DNA of 64,000 nucleotides from NCBI GenBank assembly GCA_037349315.1, contig JBAIAC010000023.1:32774501-32838500 (forward strand), in the 5' to 3' direction. Shown here piece after piece: positions 24,701 to 36,259 of this stretch. The notes beneath the pieces are model-generated. The model was not told the DNA's origin, made no database searches, and saw only the letters and a program-made list of their open reading frames with translations. This stretch comes from Chelydra serpentina. Lineage: Eukaryota > Chordata > Testudines > Chelydridae. Made by a program: the position numbers and the translations under genes. Numbering within the stretch: the stretch's first letter is position 1; every line of letters starts with the position of its first letter.

Positions 24701-25164
24701 ACTAATCCAACTAGCTGTTCCATGTTTTAAGGCACAGCTAGTTCTCTCTGAGCGAACTCTGGAAATGAATGTACAGCTATATTGTTTCCTGAAAGTGTTT
24801 CCATTGCTTTGCAGGAACACATGGTTACTAGATTGATCACTTGTGCACCTGTATAGTTTACTTTGAGTGAGATGAAATATCAGGGCTGAAATCACACTGC
24901 TTTAAAAGATTTCTAGAAAGCCAGACCTATAACTTTGATTAACCTGCATTCCATCAAATTCATGGGCGTGTAACTCCTGTAAGCACTTCACTGTATTTGC
25001 TCTGTGGCCATTGTCTATTAACATTCCATTGAAGGCAGTGGATTGCTGGAATGTACCTGGAATGTTCAGTAGCACAGGAGGTACATGGTACCCGGACATA
25101 CTATACCTGGAATACTCAGCAGTAGTCAGTTAGTTAACAAGATGCAAAGAGTTTGAAGAAAGGG
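21726..25164. other. Intronic DNA, nothing recognised
   Basis: No identifiable repeats or genes. A 159-codon minus-strand frame at 24895-24416 overlaps a second open frame and has no protein features (see rejected items). One T-run lies at 24179-24190. Confidence 0.5.
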
Positions 25165-25372
25165 ATATTCTGGGCCAAATTTTCAAAAGAGCTCCCATGT
25201 AGGTTCCAAAGTGGTCAGATTTTCAATGCTCTGCGCCCTGCAGCATCTATCGTTCTCAATAAAATCTGCATGGTGCTGAGTATTTCTGAAAATCTGTGCA
25301 CTTAACATAGGTGCCTAAATGTGAGTTGAGCTGTTATGAAAATCAGGTGCCAAGCACTTCTGAAAATCTAGT
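25165..25372. repeat. Old palindromic dispersed repeat
   Basis: The left arm ('CAAATTTTCAAAAGAGCT') and the right arm ('GAAAATCAGGTGCC', 'CTGAAAATCT') enclose an internal inverted motif, GTGGTCAGATTTTCAAT against GCTGAGTATTTCTGAAAATC. The CTGAAAATC word recurs three times. It looks like a decayed foldback element of the family seen at 21.6 and 28.3 kb. No target duplication is seen. Confidence 0.45.
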
Positions 25373-25381
25373 TTGCGTGTG

Positions 25382-25383
<2 letters not shown>

Positions 25384-25424
<41 letters not shown>
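25384..25424. repeat. (TG)n microsatellite followed by (AT)n
   Basis: About 20 perfect TG units, then AAAATC and a short ATATAT run (to 25440). A length-polymorphic marker candidate. Confidence 0.95.
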
Positions 25425-25429
<5 letters not shown>

Positions 25430-25440
25430 CATATATATAT

Positions 25441-28267
25441 TTTTGTTATGAATATAGTTATGAGTATATTTTAATGTACTGATCAGAGCATATTGGAGAT
25501 ACGTAGGAAACAGATGAAGCAGAAACAACCAATGCACCCAACATTTGTTCCCTTTAAATTGATCTTTAATCATACATTTCTGGACTGCTTTATTCCTCCA
25601 CCGTCGGGTACTCTGACCTCTTGGGCGTCAGAGGATCTAGCACTCCCTTGAGACTGAAAAAAGCACCAATATATACACCTTGCAACTCACCAGCCAGAAT
25701 GACATGCTTAATTCCTAACTGAATCCAATGCTAACAGCAGGTTAGGGTCAAGTTCCCTAACTTCCCAACCCTACTAGGTAAGTTGCCATCAACTCACTTC
25801 TTTGTTTCCTGATATGTGGGGATGGAGTGATCCACCAGAGCCTCAACCCGTGTGGAGGGGAAACAAGGTGTGAAAAAGTTGTCAGGCGAGATTGCAGGCA
25901 GGAGGTGTCCAGAGACACGTGTGTCATGGATAGATAGTGATGGGTAAGGCTTCATGGGGGGAGAGGGGGGGGGAGAGGAGAAGGAGGTCTGCATCCTGAA
26001 AATATGGTCCACCTATGCTTTTTGTTTTTCTGATTTTTGCCTTGTCACTTTTCCTACCTGTTTGCTGATATGGAGAGTCAGTAAGTTGTGCTGGGAGCCT
26101 TGTGGCAGAAATGTGCTGTTTAATAGACAGTCATACTCTTTGTTTATATTATACTCTGTGTTGGGGGTGTATTGGTGTCCTGTCTCCAGCTTGTGATGAT
26201 TCATTTCTGGTTAACACACTGTATAGATGTTACTTGTATGCTCTTTATTTTGGTTTGTGACTCTCAGACCTTTTTAGTTTACTTTGATATTATAGCCCCT
26301 CAACTGCCCCCAAATCACATCAAAACTTGAGTCCTTCTAAATCTAAATATGGGGATGCATCATCTCATTTCCTAGCTTTAGCCCCAGAATGCTCTGTGTA
26401 GGTTGCTTAGTTAGCCTGGAGAAAGCAGGCTTGCACTATGTCACCCTCCTTAGAGTCTTACGGTTACATACTTGTTACTCCAATTAGCAAATGTTCAGCT
26501 AATTAAAATCTCTCCTATTAACCAATCTTTTGCCCTGGATTTATCATCTGCAAAAATGTTCTCCAGAAAAAAACTACAGTGGAGGTCAGTAGTCACTCCT
26601 AACAATCATGTGACTCTTTATTATTCTTAACTCCTATCCAAATGGTGTCTGCTATGTTAGCCAAAATATTTATGTCTCTTCTCTCTGCAGACTCAATATC
26701 ATCCCTCAGAGATCTTGCCACCTATCTTTCTGCTCTATTTGCTTTATTCTCTTGGTAAATTCAGCATTCTGGCATTTTTAAATCCCCAAATGTTTTCCTT
26801 TTTCAGTCACGTTCCTCTCATTGTGATATTTCTCTTAGCGTATGTATCCTTCAAAAAGGTGTAGCTACAATACAGCCATCGTACTGCCTTTAATGCTTAC
26901 ATGCAAAGTATATAAGGTGGCCCTGTCTTGCTTGACTTCCCCCTTTTTGCCCACAGTATTTGCCCAGAAAGTACATTAATTTGGAAACTTTCTTCCTCTA
27001 AATCCTTCTCTCCATAGTTGCTAATCTAATTTTATTCCAGATATGTGGGGATAGTACTGCGTTGTTATACTTTTGCCTTTTAGTTTGCAGTATCATTTCA
27101 CAAAGGAACTGACATCTTCGGAGTGTGTGTGCATGAGGTTGCCAGTAAAACTGTAGTTTTATGAGAAAAAGTTTATGAAAAAGTGCAGCATTAATCAGAC
27201 ACGCCAGTGTGCTGGAATGAAACCTAAGTGTAGGTTGCTGTACAAGAAATCAGAAGTAAACAGGAGGATGCTTCATTTGCTGTGAGAATAAACTGTTTGC
27301 ATTTCTTTTCCATCTTAAATCTGCAACTCCAGTGGAGAAATAATACCCAAGGATTTTTTTGTGTGTGTGTGTGTAATTAATATTTTGTAACTCTCACCTG
27401 CAATATATCCGTTTAATTTACTGAGTATTGTGTATTGAGTCCTTTTTTAAAAAATAGATTTTGATGTAAGGATGGTAAATTAGTAACTCTTTATTTGACG
27501 CAGTCCTCTTGAGACAGGCCTTTAAAAAAATCAGACAAACACAACTATGAAGTTTGATTTGGCTTATATTAGTCCTTTCCAAATACCTAAATTTGGATGT
27601 TGTACAGTACATACTCCAGGGAGAGAGAAAAATCTCTGTGTAACTGGAAATATTTTTGGAATACTTTGAAATATGGAAACTTTAAATATACAGTAGCTGT
27701 GAAATGCTGGGCTTATATAGTGTTATGTATATTCAGAGGCTAGTCTTTTTCCAGGCTCGGAGCCCTCTTCACTTTGGAAAACCAAAGAAATGGACTCTGT
27801 GCTGCACGCTGACTGCTCCAGACAGTCATGAATGTGACCTGGCAACCAGCACTGTTTCCTGCTGACGTGGCCTCCCACAACAGGCGCAGAACAGAGCAGC
27901 TTCAGTATAATGTGGAGGAGAGGGGCAAAGGATGAATCATCAACAGGATGAGAAATAAATTAAGAATCAAACTCCAACGATTCAAGTTTACAAGTATATA
28001 AAAATAAGACATTTTGCTTCATAGCAGAATAACACACAATCAAGCAGAGAAGGACTTCATTAAATTTAACAGTTCAAACATAATTCCTTTGGTGAACTGA
28101 AGAATTTTTTTTAATCTCTAAAGATCCACCACTGAGGAAATTGATTTATATCGAGCCCATAGATGAATATCTACTTTTCAAGACCAGTATTAGAATATAC
28201 AGTGTAGGCTGTATTTTCAAAGATCCTTGAGTTTGTCAATGTGCAGAATTTGCAGTTGGAGTTTGTG
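25441..28267. other. Intronic DNA, nothing recognised
   Basis: Contains a G-rich purine tract (about 25956-25988) and a short GT run (27358-27374). The segment 27720-27950 is GC-richer than its surroundings and could be a conserved non-coding element or a worn repeat; nothing in the sequence decides this. Confidence 0.45.
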
Positions 28268-28336
28268 GCCCAGGTCTTCAAAGTTATTTAAGTGCCTAAT
28301 TCCCATTGATTTCAAATACCCTTGAGGGTCTGGGCC
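28268..28336. repeat. Palindromic MITE-like repeat, 69 bp
   Basis: The left arm GGCCCAGGTCTTCAAAG pairs with the right arm CTTGAGGGTCTGGGCC, around TATTTAAGTGCCTAATTCCC and its partial mirror. This is the most complete copy in the window of the 'TTTAGGCACCTAA' family. Confidence 0.55.
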
Positions 28337-28457
28337 TGTGTGCCTACTTATCTCACTTGCTAGCACATATTTCTGATTGGATCAGCAAGTGTGGAATTGG
28401 TGTGTGCAGACACAATGCAGAACTCCTTGAATAGCTGCCATACGTTTGGACAACATA

Positions 28458-28729
28458 GGGTATATTTACATAGCGCTGAGTCTCAGAGCCCAGGTCAATT
28501 GACTAAGGTTCGTGGGGCTCAGGCTGCTGTGCTAAAAATAGTAAACAGTCAGATTCGGGCTGGAGCCTGGGCTCTGAGACTCCCACCTCACAAGGTTTCA
28601 GAGCCTGAGTTCCAGCCCTAGCGGGAACATCTACACTACTATATTTTAGTCCCACAGCTCAAGACCCATGAACACAAGTCAGTTGATTTGGTGCTATGGG
28701 TTTTTCTTTGCAGTGCAGAGAGTCTTCAT
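28458..28729. mobile_element. Harbinger-type MITE, degraded
   Basis: The left end GGGTATATTTACATAGC and the right end, GCAGTGCAGAGAGTCTTC read on the plus strand, are decayed forms of the GGGTATGTCTACACT termini of the element at 2655-6729. Inside lies an inverted pair, GAGTCTCAGAGCCCAGG and CCTGGGCTCTGAGACTC, which makes a long snapback structure. Target duplication is not clear. Confidence 0.6.
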
Positions 28730-28904
28730 AAAGAATGTTCAGTGTGACCCTCTGGGAACGTCCCATCCAGCTCTGCAGGAATACTAGAACTGTTATATAG
28801 CAATCTGTGCAAGTGTAAATAATTCTCCAAATGTAGTTCCATTACATTCCAATAAATGGTGTCAGTATTTTAAAATCCAAACTCCACATTCTTTGCCCAG
28901 TACG

Positions 28905-29084
28905 AGGGGCCATCCCTAAAGCAGTGCCGGACCCGAGGCAGACGTGATGAATCTGTCACTTTTGGGACTGACCTGTCACTTCTGGGAGTAACCGCACAGG
29001 CCAATTGCACCAGCCTGCGGGGCCCCCCAAAGCGTGGGGCCCGGAGTGGTTGCCCTGATTCGCCGTACCCAAGGGACGGCTCTG
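28905..29084. mobile_element. hAT MITE, 180 bp
   Basis: A flanking 8-bp duplication with one mismatch (CCAGTACG at 28897-28904, CCAGTACT at 29085-29092) defines the element. The ends are weakly inverted: GGGCCATCCCTA on the left, and GAGCCGTCCCTT on the right read on the minus strand. The interior is GC-rich compared with its surroundings and is not coding. Confidence 0.65.
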
Positions 29085-29092
29085 CCAGTACT

Positions 29093-31000
29093 ACTGCATT
29101 TTAGCAAACAACTGAAGCACATCCAACAGTCCTTGTATTCTTTTAATACAGTTCACAAATACAACCATAGGCCTAAATCAGTAAAGCAAGACTTGCTCCA
29201 GTTGTATTTTTTAACAGTTTTACCAGATCAGGAATTGATTTGATCAGCTTCATTAAGCTCCAGTACCTACCTTCCGTCTCACGGAAGTGGCTTGTTTCCT
29301 TATCACTGTTTCTTCTTTGTCCCTTTCACCATTTCAGTAATGTTTGCTTTGCATAGGCAATGCAAATTCTGTGTGTTGCAACAAAAATCCTACAGTGAGT
29401 TGCAAAATAATAGCTTTGTATAATATTTAGTGCAACTAGTAGGAGCTGCTGTAATTCAGAAATGTCAGTGTTTACAGGAAAAGCTTACTCTAGTTTTCTG
29501 GATAAATTTTGTATCTGGGGGAAACAAATTAGACGCAATACAGTTGTTTTTTCTTTAAGTATGTTGACTTGATTACAACCTGATTGATATCTGTTACAGA
29601 CACCAGGTTTTATAAATCCCACCTGAATTATTCAGATTGATGATTGAATTAATGGACTGCAAACATCTAATGGATTTGTAATGCTGATATCTGAAGTGCT
29701 GTCTGATCCTCAGGCCTAAAACCAGTGCAGGCAAGTCTAGTGCAAATGTACATGAAGCTTGATTTTCTAAAGCGAGGGTATTGTATCTAGATGCAAGGAG
29801 CAATTTGGGGTCCATGTCAGCTCTGTCTTGGGTTCCCCTCTGTGCACTCTGTGCCATATGTTGCTGGCTTATTTGTAAAGAAGTCTGCTGTCCACTAATA
29901 TTTTAGCTAAACCATCAAATTAACCAAAGCAAAGACCTCAAGTTAGGGTGGAATAAATAGCTAGGGACAGTAGCCTATTTGTTGCATTTAGCCCAATCTT
30001 TAGTTTAAACATTCCAGAGGCGAAGGCATTATGTCTGTGTGATCATTTGTTTTTCCAGTTTTTGCTGCCTTCTAAGGACTATTTCTCAACATGTATTTGG
30101 CAAATGTGTGTTCCGTACACAACTGTCAGGGAGTGGGCAACCATTACAGTCAGGAGGATCATTCTTTTGTGTGGAGTAATGATGTGATTTTTGTATTTTA
30201 GAATGCTAAGAACTGCTTTCTTGTAGAAGTGGAACTCTTTATATTCCCCACAAAGCAATATTAACAAGTTCAGCCAGTTTCAAAACTATTATTAACTTCA
30301 TATGTTCCATTGTGACTATATTTGGAACAATTATATTGAATATTATTTTATTACTTTATATAAAATGGCTCAGGCAGCCATTTCCTCCTCCTGTAGGCAA
30401 AATCTTACCCCAGCCAAGTACAAACTGAAAGATTCTGTGCTTTTAACACGAGTCACCCACTTGGAATAACTTACTAGATCTTCCAAATGACAGCCAAGGC
30501 TTATCCCAAAGCCTCTGTTAGGAACATGCTGGTGACACTCTAGGGTTTGCATTGAAAATTCTGGGGAACTAAGGCTGCCCTCAAACTTTAGAGAAGGCTG
30601 AGATCTCTATGTTCAGTGGTGGCAGAGACATCAATGAGCAATGCAAGAACTTCTGTCAGCTCATTATGGAACCCAGGTAGGACCTGTGGATTGGGAACAT
30701 GGGGAAGCACAATGCCACTCAACATTATAAAGGCTTTTTGAATTAGTGTCCCTAAAGGCCCAAGACAAGTCGGGACTTGTATCAGTGATACCCCTGGGCA
30801 GTGTCATATTTTTGCATGAATTGAATTGCCTTGAAAACATTTTGATGGAAAAATTATGTTTTGCTGGATTTTAAATGTACTTAAACTTATGCACACCATC
30901 AAAAAGAAATACATGCCACATGTTAAAAGTCTCTGATGTAGCACTTGATCCTGATGATGAAGTGAATTGTATCACTTCCACTCTGAGTGTTTGAATCATG
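29093..31000. other. Intronic DNA, nothing recognised
   Basis: AT-rich sequence without repeat ends. No open frame exceeds about 90 codons, and none has features. Confidence 0.5.
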
Positions 31001-31134
31001 TCACTTTCACTCTCAGAATGTTTGTGTAACCTCCAGGTGATGCTGTATATTTATGTTCTGAGAAGTTTTATCTGTTCCTCATGACGATATAGTATCACCT
31101 GGAGGTTACACAAACATTATGAGAGCGAAAGTGA
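31001..31134. repeat. Strong inverted repeat, 41-bp arms, 52-bp loop
   Basis: The left arm (31001-31041, starting TCACTTTCACTCTCAGAATG) and the right arm (31094-31134) are reverse complements with 2 mismatches in 41. A diverged direct copy of the arm's start lies just upstream (30971-30994, ATCACTTCCACTCTGAGTGTTTGA). No target duplication flanks the hairpin. It could be a small foldback element or a local inverted duplication. Confidence 0.85.
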
Positions 31135-31301
31135 TCCCACCTAGAATTTGGTACAGTTTAATGTACAGTAAATGTACACTAGGGAACTTTTAGTGTATGC
31201 CAGCAGGGTCCACGTAGACCAGCAAGTACACAACATGCTGGTGCAGACTAGAATTCGCATCCCACTGATGCGCACTAATGGACCAGGCAGACAAGCACTT
31301 A

Positions 31302-31522
31302 TGCCTTGTCTTCACTGCCAAAAAAAGTGCATTTTTGACCTCTGGGTAACTAACGTATGTGAGCTGTCCTAAGGTAAAAACACAGTGGAGAGAAGGCACT
31401 TGAATTTTATCTTCTAAATTGCCAAATGGTAAAACTCTGTTTTTACCTGGAGACAGCTGTTAGTTCGTTAGTCCCTACCCTCAGGTAAAAAACACACCTT
31501 TTTAGCAGTGAAGACTGGGCCT
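31302..31522. mobile_element. Harbinger-type MITE, about 221 bp, TTA flanks
   Basis: The ends are inverted: TGCCTTGTCTTCACTGCC on the left, and AGGCCCAGTCTTCACTGC on the right read on the minus strand. The similarity continues for about 40 bp with A/T-rich runs (AAAAAAGTGCATTTTTGACC against AAAAAGGTGTGTTTTTTACC). TTA is found at both flanks (31299-31301 and 31523-31525), the target duplication expected of PIF/Harbinger. Confidence 0.75.
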
Positions 31523-31525
31523 TTA

Positions 31526-34359
31526 GAGAATCATCAGTGGCACTCATTCTTCTAATAGCTCTTCAGAATAGTCTGAGAAAAATTACAAAAGTGCTCATTG
31601 GATGTCATTGAGATGAAGTCCCTGCATCTGCCTTGCCTATATATTTATGGTGTTTCAGAAATTGCACAGGCATAAAGGAAATACACTTCTCCTCCTTCTC
31701 CAGCTTGTATTTTGACAAGTTGTTTTCCTGTTGTTGTGATGCGAGGATATTTTTCTAGCCTTAAAAATGGCTTAAATGGCCGGAAGTGTATTCTAACACC
31801 TAGTGTCTTTTTGAGCCCTGAGGTGTTACATGAAAGTGAGTGATAAAGTTTAATAGAATTCTCGTGACTTAACAGAAAATCTGGAAATTTGCAAATACAA
31901 AGTAAATGAGCATGTGGGTTGGGAGCTTCTGATAGTAATCTTTAGAGTTTAAACATGTATGTCTGGCTACAGGTTCTGTATGTGGCTGTGATGTGTGGTA
32001 ATACAGAATGTGGTACAGGTCACCAGGGTTCTACTGGTGTTTTTCAACAAAACATAACCAGTTATGCTAGCTGTGGTGTAAATTGTGAGATCTGTTTATT
32101 ACTTTGTGAACTGATTTGCATTTGTACTGTAATCTCAAAACCACTGGAACATAGAAGTGGTACTGTGAAATGAGGCCAGTCCTAGACCATATAATCCTTA
32201 TAAAAACCATGAATCAAAGGTTTAGAAGGATGTGTGCTCCCCACACCACTTATACTGCTGCTGATGTCTTCATAGGTGAATTTGGTGTAACAGTGTAAAA
32301 TATTATTTTATTTCCAGCAGAAGATATTATCTCATAACAGCATTTTTTGTAAATTTCTAGCAGAATTATGTTTCAAATACTGGAGCTGTGCCTAGAGAGG
32401 GAACAAAAACACAATGCCAGTCATTCTCAATTGTTCAAACGAAGAGTTTTGAACTGAGTGAGAAGCTACAGGCAGGGTGGAAGTGGGGAAGGACTAATAA
32501 CATTTCCATTCCAATTCTCTGCACCTATTACTTTGGGCCCTATTACCAAAATGCTTGAGAAAGGTATATTCTAAATCAAATTGATATTTTAAAGACCATT
32601 TTTATTTATATGCAATGCCTGGTCATTCTAATTAGTTTTAGAATTACAGTTACTTGGCCATCACGTACTTCAAACCGTGTTAGTCAAGCATGGCTGTTTC
32701 TGTGACATAGGCTAGAGCTTCCTTCCTGTCTTTGGTAATAATTTACAAATGGTGAGGAAACGTTGGTAGTTTGCCTACGGGATTTTCACTAAGGGCGTCT
32801 TCAGAGTATTTAACAAGTAAGAAGTAATTGGTTTCTCTTGGACAATTCTCATCTTTTGAACATTTATCAGTCAGCTGCAAAATGGAATGAGCCTAATTTG
32901 TGGCTAATTGGTCAAAGAACTGTGAAATACAGTTTTGAAGAACAGTTAAGTTGAAACCAATTGTGTTAATGTATGAAATGCAACTAAAACAAGTCCCACT
33001 TTAATCCTGCAGGCATATCAAGAAACTTGATTAGTATAATTAGTAGTACCGTAATTTTCTTGGCGACGGGATGCTTTGGTTGCTGCTTCTTTTTCTATTT
33101 TAAAATAGCTGGAGCAGACTGTGCCATCCTGTCAGGTGGTGCCTTCTGCATTTAGTGCTAAAGAATTATCATATTACTGTTTTTACTTCTGGTGTGTACA
33201 TAGGAGGCCCAAAGGATGTTGACTAGAAAAATTGCTCTAACTCCCACTTTACAGAAACTGTCTTGTGATTGCAGTTAATGTAGTTATTGCACACCTTACT
33301 ATGAGACATCTTACTTTACAAGACAAACTGGGAGCTGGATATCCGGGCGGAACTGAGACTCTCTTGTTTGCTTCTTGCCATTGGACCTCTTCTAGATTAT
33401 CAGGACAAGGGAAAGTGAAGGAAAAGGGCTTTGGATTCTTTCAGTGGTGTTTCTTTAATTTACAGGTCGTGAAATGGTGTTTCACTTAAAGAGCTCTCTG
33501 AATGGTAGTAGTTCTCAGCTACCATTGCCTGTTTTGATTATAGTGATTTGCAGGATGAACAAGTCAGCCGTTTTCGTTTCTGAGCCTTTCCCCATTAAAA
33601 TCAATAGGCGTTTGGCCATAACTTCAGTAGGAGCAGGATTGAGCCATAACAATGCAGAATTCTACACAACAGTTCAGGACAGAAAGTGAAGACTGATACT
33701 GTGTCCCACTGAGAGAGCATACACAGTGTACAGACTGGCAAGCAGAATGTAATTACCTGAGTTGTAATTTGGCCAGAACACCTAAACTACTTAGTTACAT
33801 AAAGCGTCAGAGTATCTTTCATAACCACAAGTAGTCAGTATCTTGATTTTAAATCTCCTTTAAACATAGCACTGTGCCCCTTAGTACCGTGCTGGGGTAT
33901 GATCTTGATACTGACTCAGGAAACTGTGATCTACTGAATTGTCAATACCATTTCCTGCAGCAACCTGCATTTTCCCTGGAGCTCTCCACTCCTATTACTG
34001 ACCTGGCCTGACCCTGTTTAGCTTGTGATAGAATTGCAGCACAAAGTTAGCTTTATAAATACAGCTTTAATGATCAATTGTACTCAGCTGTCAGATAGAT
34101 TTGTGTTTTGTATTTGTATAGTCTTAGGGTGAGTTAGTGTCAGTTGCAAATTCCATGTAAAGAAAAATTTAAAAGACACAAAAAGAACAAGTTGTAAGTG
34201 GGTGGCTTTTTAAAAATTGGACATGCTTAGTGACATGCAGAGTTGCTTTATGGAAGTTTTTGTACAGATTGTGGATGTCTTGCTCTTTCCTTTTTTTTTT
34301 TTTTTAAAAAAGCTGCAAACTACAATTATGTGGTTTCTTACTAACCTTGTTCCTTTATT
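31526..34359. other. Intronic DNA, nothing recognised
   Basis: No repeat boundaries or gene-like frames. Around 33590-33645 there is a 'CATTAAAATCAATAGG' motif found in old dispersed repeats, too short to annotate. A T-run lies at 34290-34305. Confidence 0.5.
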
Positions 34360-34460
34360 TATTTATTTTGATTTACTACACAGCACCAAGCACCCTGTTA
34401 ATTTTATACAAAGAGCCTCCCCGAGAGAGCTTACAGTCCAAAGCCCATATCTAGCAATAT
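34360..34460 (-). repeat. L2/MIR-type 3' tail fragment
   Basis: On the minus strand the segment reads GGACTGTAAGCTCTCTCGGG and then AGGCTCTTTGTATAAAATTA, with CACCAAGCACC on the plus strand. This is the 'TAAGCTC...GGCA..., GCACCTAGCA' layout of L2-type tails. It is short and diverged. Confidence 0.4.
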
Positions 34461-35006
34461 GATCCATGCATGCCTACTCCTGTGTGCATGTGGAACCCCA
34501 CTGACTTCAGGGACCACCCACATGGCTCAGATTGCAGGATTGAGGCCTGGAGACTAGACACAATGAAGATGAGATGCATTCAGATATCCAGTGATAAATA
34601 ACCTGAGGCTTTAAAAAAAAAAAAAAGAAAAATCTCCCCCATGATTGTAATAAACAAATTTTTATCCTATTATTCATGTTTCTTTTTCTCTCCGATGCCT
34701 ATTTGCGTGAATTTTTCATGAAAAGTAAATTATTAATATAATTAGATTCCTATCACATTTTATTGCCTTTGTTTGGGCCATAAACTGTAGACCTAAAAGC
34801 CTTTAGTCAATGAAAGTATTTTCACTTCCCTGGAAATAAGACTCAGAGTTAACTTGAGAATGTTCCCAAGAAAAGTGATCTCTTGGTCTCTGGAGTAGCA
34901 ATCACAGATGACATATGTCTGAAATATTGGTAGGAAAACTAACTTCCAGAAAATTAAGTGCAGGTATCGTGCAGAGGTTGCAAGGATGTGTTTTATTGGG
35001 CTACAT

Positions 35007-35295
35007 CAGTGGTCCCCAGCCGTTCGGTGGCCAAGAGCACATTCATGCCTTCAGAAGAGTGTGGTGGGCAGCAACGCTTCTTGGCAGCATTTCGGTGGCG
35101 GCACTTCTCCGGTGGCCGCACACCTCGGCAGTAGCTTCTCCACCGAAAGCACTCCTCAGTGGCATTTGGCTGGCAGGTTCTCCAGCAGATGCGCTCCTCT
35201 CCTCTTCGTTCCTTGGTGCTGGCCCTGACGGCAGGCGCACATAAATGCCCCGGCGGGCGCCATGGCGCCCGCGGGCACCACGTTGGGGACCACTG
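35007..35295. mobile_element. hAT non-autonomous element, 289 bp, perfect 8-bp duplication
   Basis: Terminal inverted repeats CAGTGGTCCCCAGCCGTT and, read on the minus strand, CAGTGGTCCCCAACGTGG. The target duplication is perfect: GGCTACAT at 34999-35006 and 35296-35303. The core is GC-rich with no transposase, so the element would have moved in trans. Confidence 0.92.
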
Positions 35296-35303
35296 GGCTA
35301 CAT

Positions 35304-36259
35304 TACATTACTTTTAAGACACTGGTGTTTATTGTGCATTGAGCTGTATGTCAGATGAGTACAAACATTTTGTATAAAGTCGATATTATTGTAGCAGTTT
35401 GCATGGCTCTACTACAAATGCAGTCAATTAGGGAGTAATTCATATAATGTCTTACTTTGATCTCTGTTTAACAATTTAATTGCGACTTAAAAAAATACTT
35501 TGTGCTTGGTTTCCAAAATTTCCACTTGGGAAAGTCTCAGAAAGGAAGTTTTATGTGTCAGGGACACACAATTGTTTTATCAAGCTGTTCCTGAAGCTTT
35601 CTTTTGGGTTTAAAGATTTTATTATCTCTGCTCTTTCCTTGTAAGAGCTGTACGATGGCCAAAATGTCAGGAACAACTAAACAGACTGTAAATGTCAGGT
35701 GAAGAAAATATCGTACTTTAAGACCATGCTGTTGATTCCTTTCCATAATCCGGATACCTATTCTTTATTTTGTACATTATAACACCATTATGAATATTTA
35801 TGTATTTTGATGCAATAATTTATAGATAGCTGATACTTCTATTGCATTCAGGGCCTAAGTCTAATGGAAAACAATGGCAAATCTCCAGCTAACTTCAACT
35901 GAGGCATGAAATGCTCATCACCTCTTAGGATGGACTTGTTAAGCTGTTCCCTGATGGCACCTGCTTTTGTGTTTGTAATGCGGTGTTTATAAACATACTT
36001 TATCACTGTGTTAAGATTCTTATGTGATGCATTTTTCCCCAATAATAAATGCCGTCACTGCTGTTCCCTCCTAATATGCTTTGTGAATGTCAGGTGTAAG
36101 GGAGAGAAAACTACCCCATTCATTGGAAGGCTGTAGATAGGTTGCAGTGCAGCTTTTTTACAGTTGCTGCTTCAGTTTCTACAGAGGTTCCCAACCACTG
36201 GATCCATGTAATCACAGACCCAGTGGGCTGTTCTGTGGCTCACCCCAAATCTTTCCTAT
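35304..36259. other. Intronic DNA, nothing recognised
   Basis: AT-rich sequence between the hAT element and the CR1 3' end. No features can be defended. Confidence 0.5.

Noticed and set aside
24416..24895. Minus-strand open frame of 159 codons
   Set aside because: It is Ser/Leu/Phe-rich, overlaps another open frame on the same strand, and matches no family that I know. The plus strand here is purine-rich, which explains the lack of stops.
25384..25440. TG/AT tract as a Z-DNA or regulatory switch
   Set aside because: It is an ordinary microsatellite; nothing around it suggests a promoter.
31001..31134. Hairpin as a microRNA precursor
   Set aside because: Near-perfect 41-bp arms with a 52-bp loop and an adjacent direct copy look like a recent inverted duplication rather than a miRNA hairpin. 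No known seed family was recognised.
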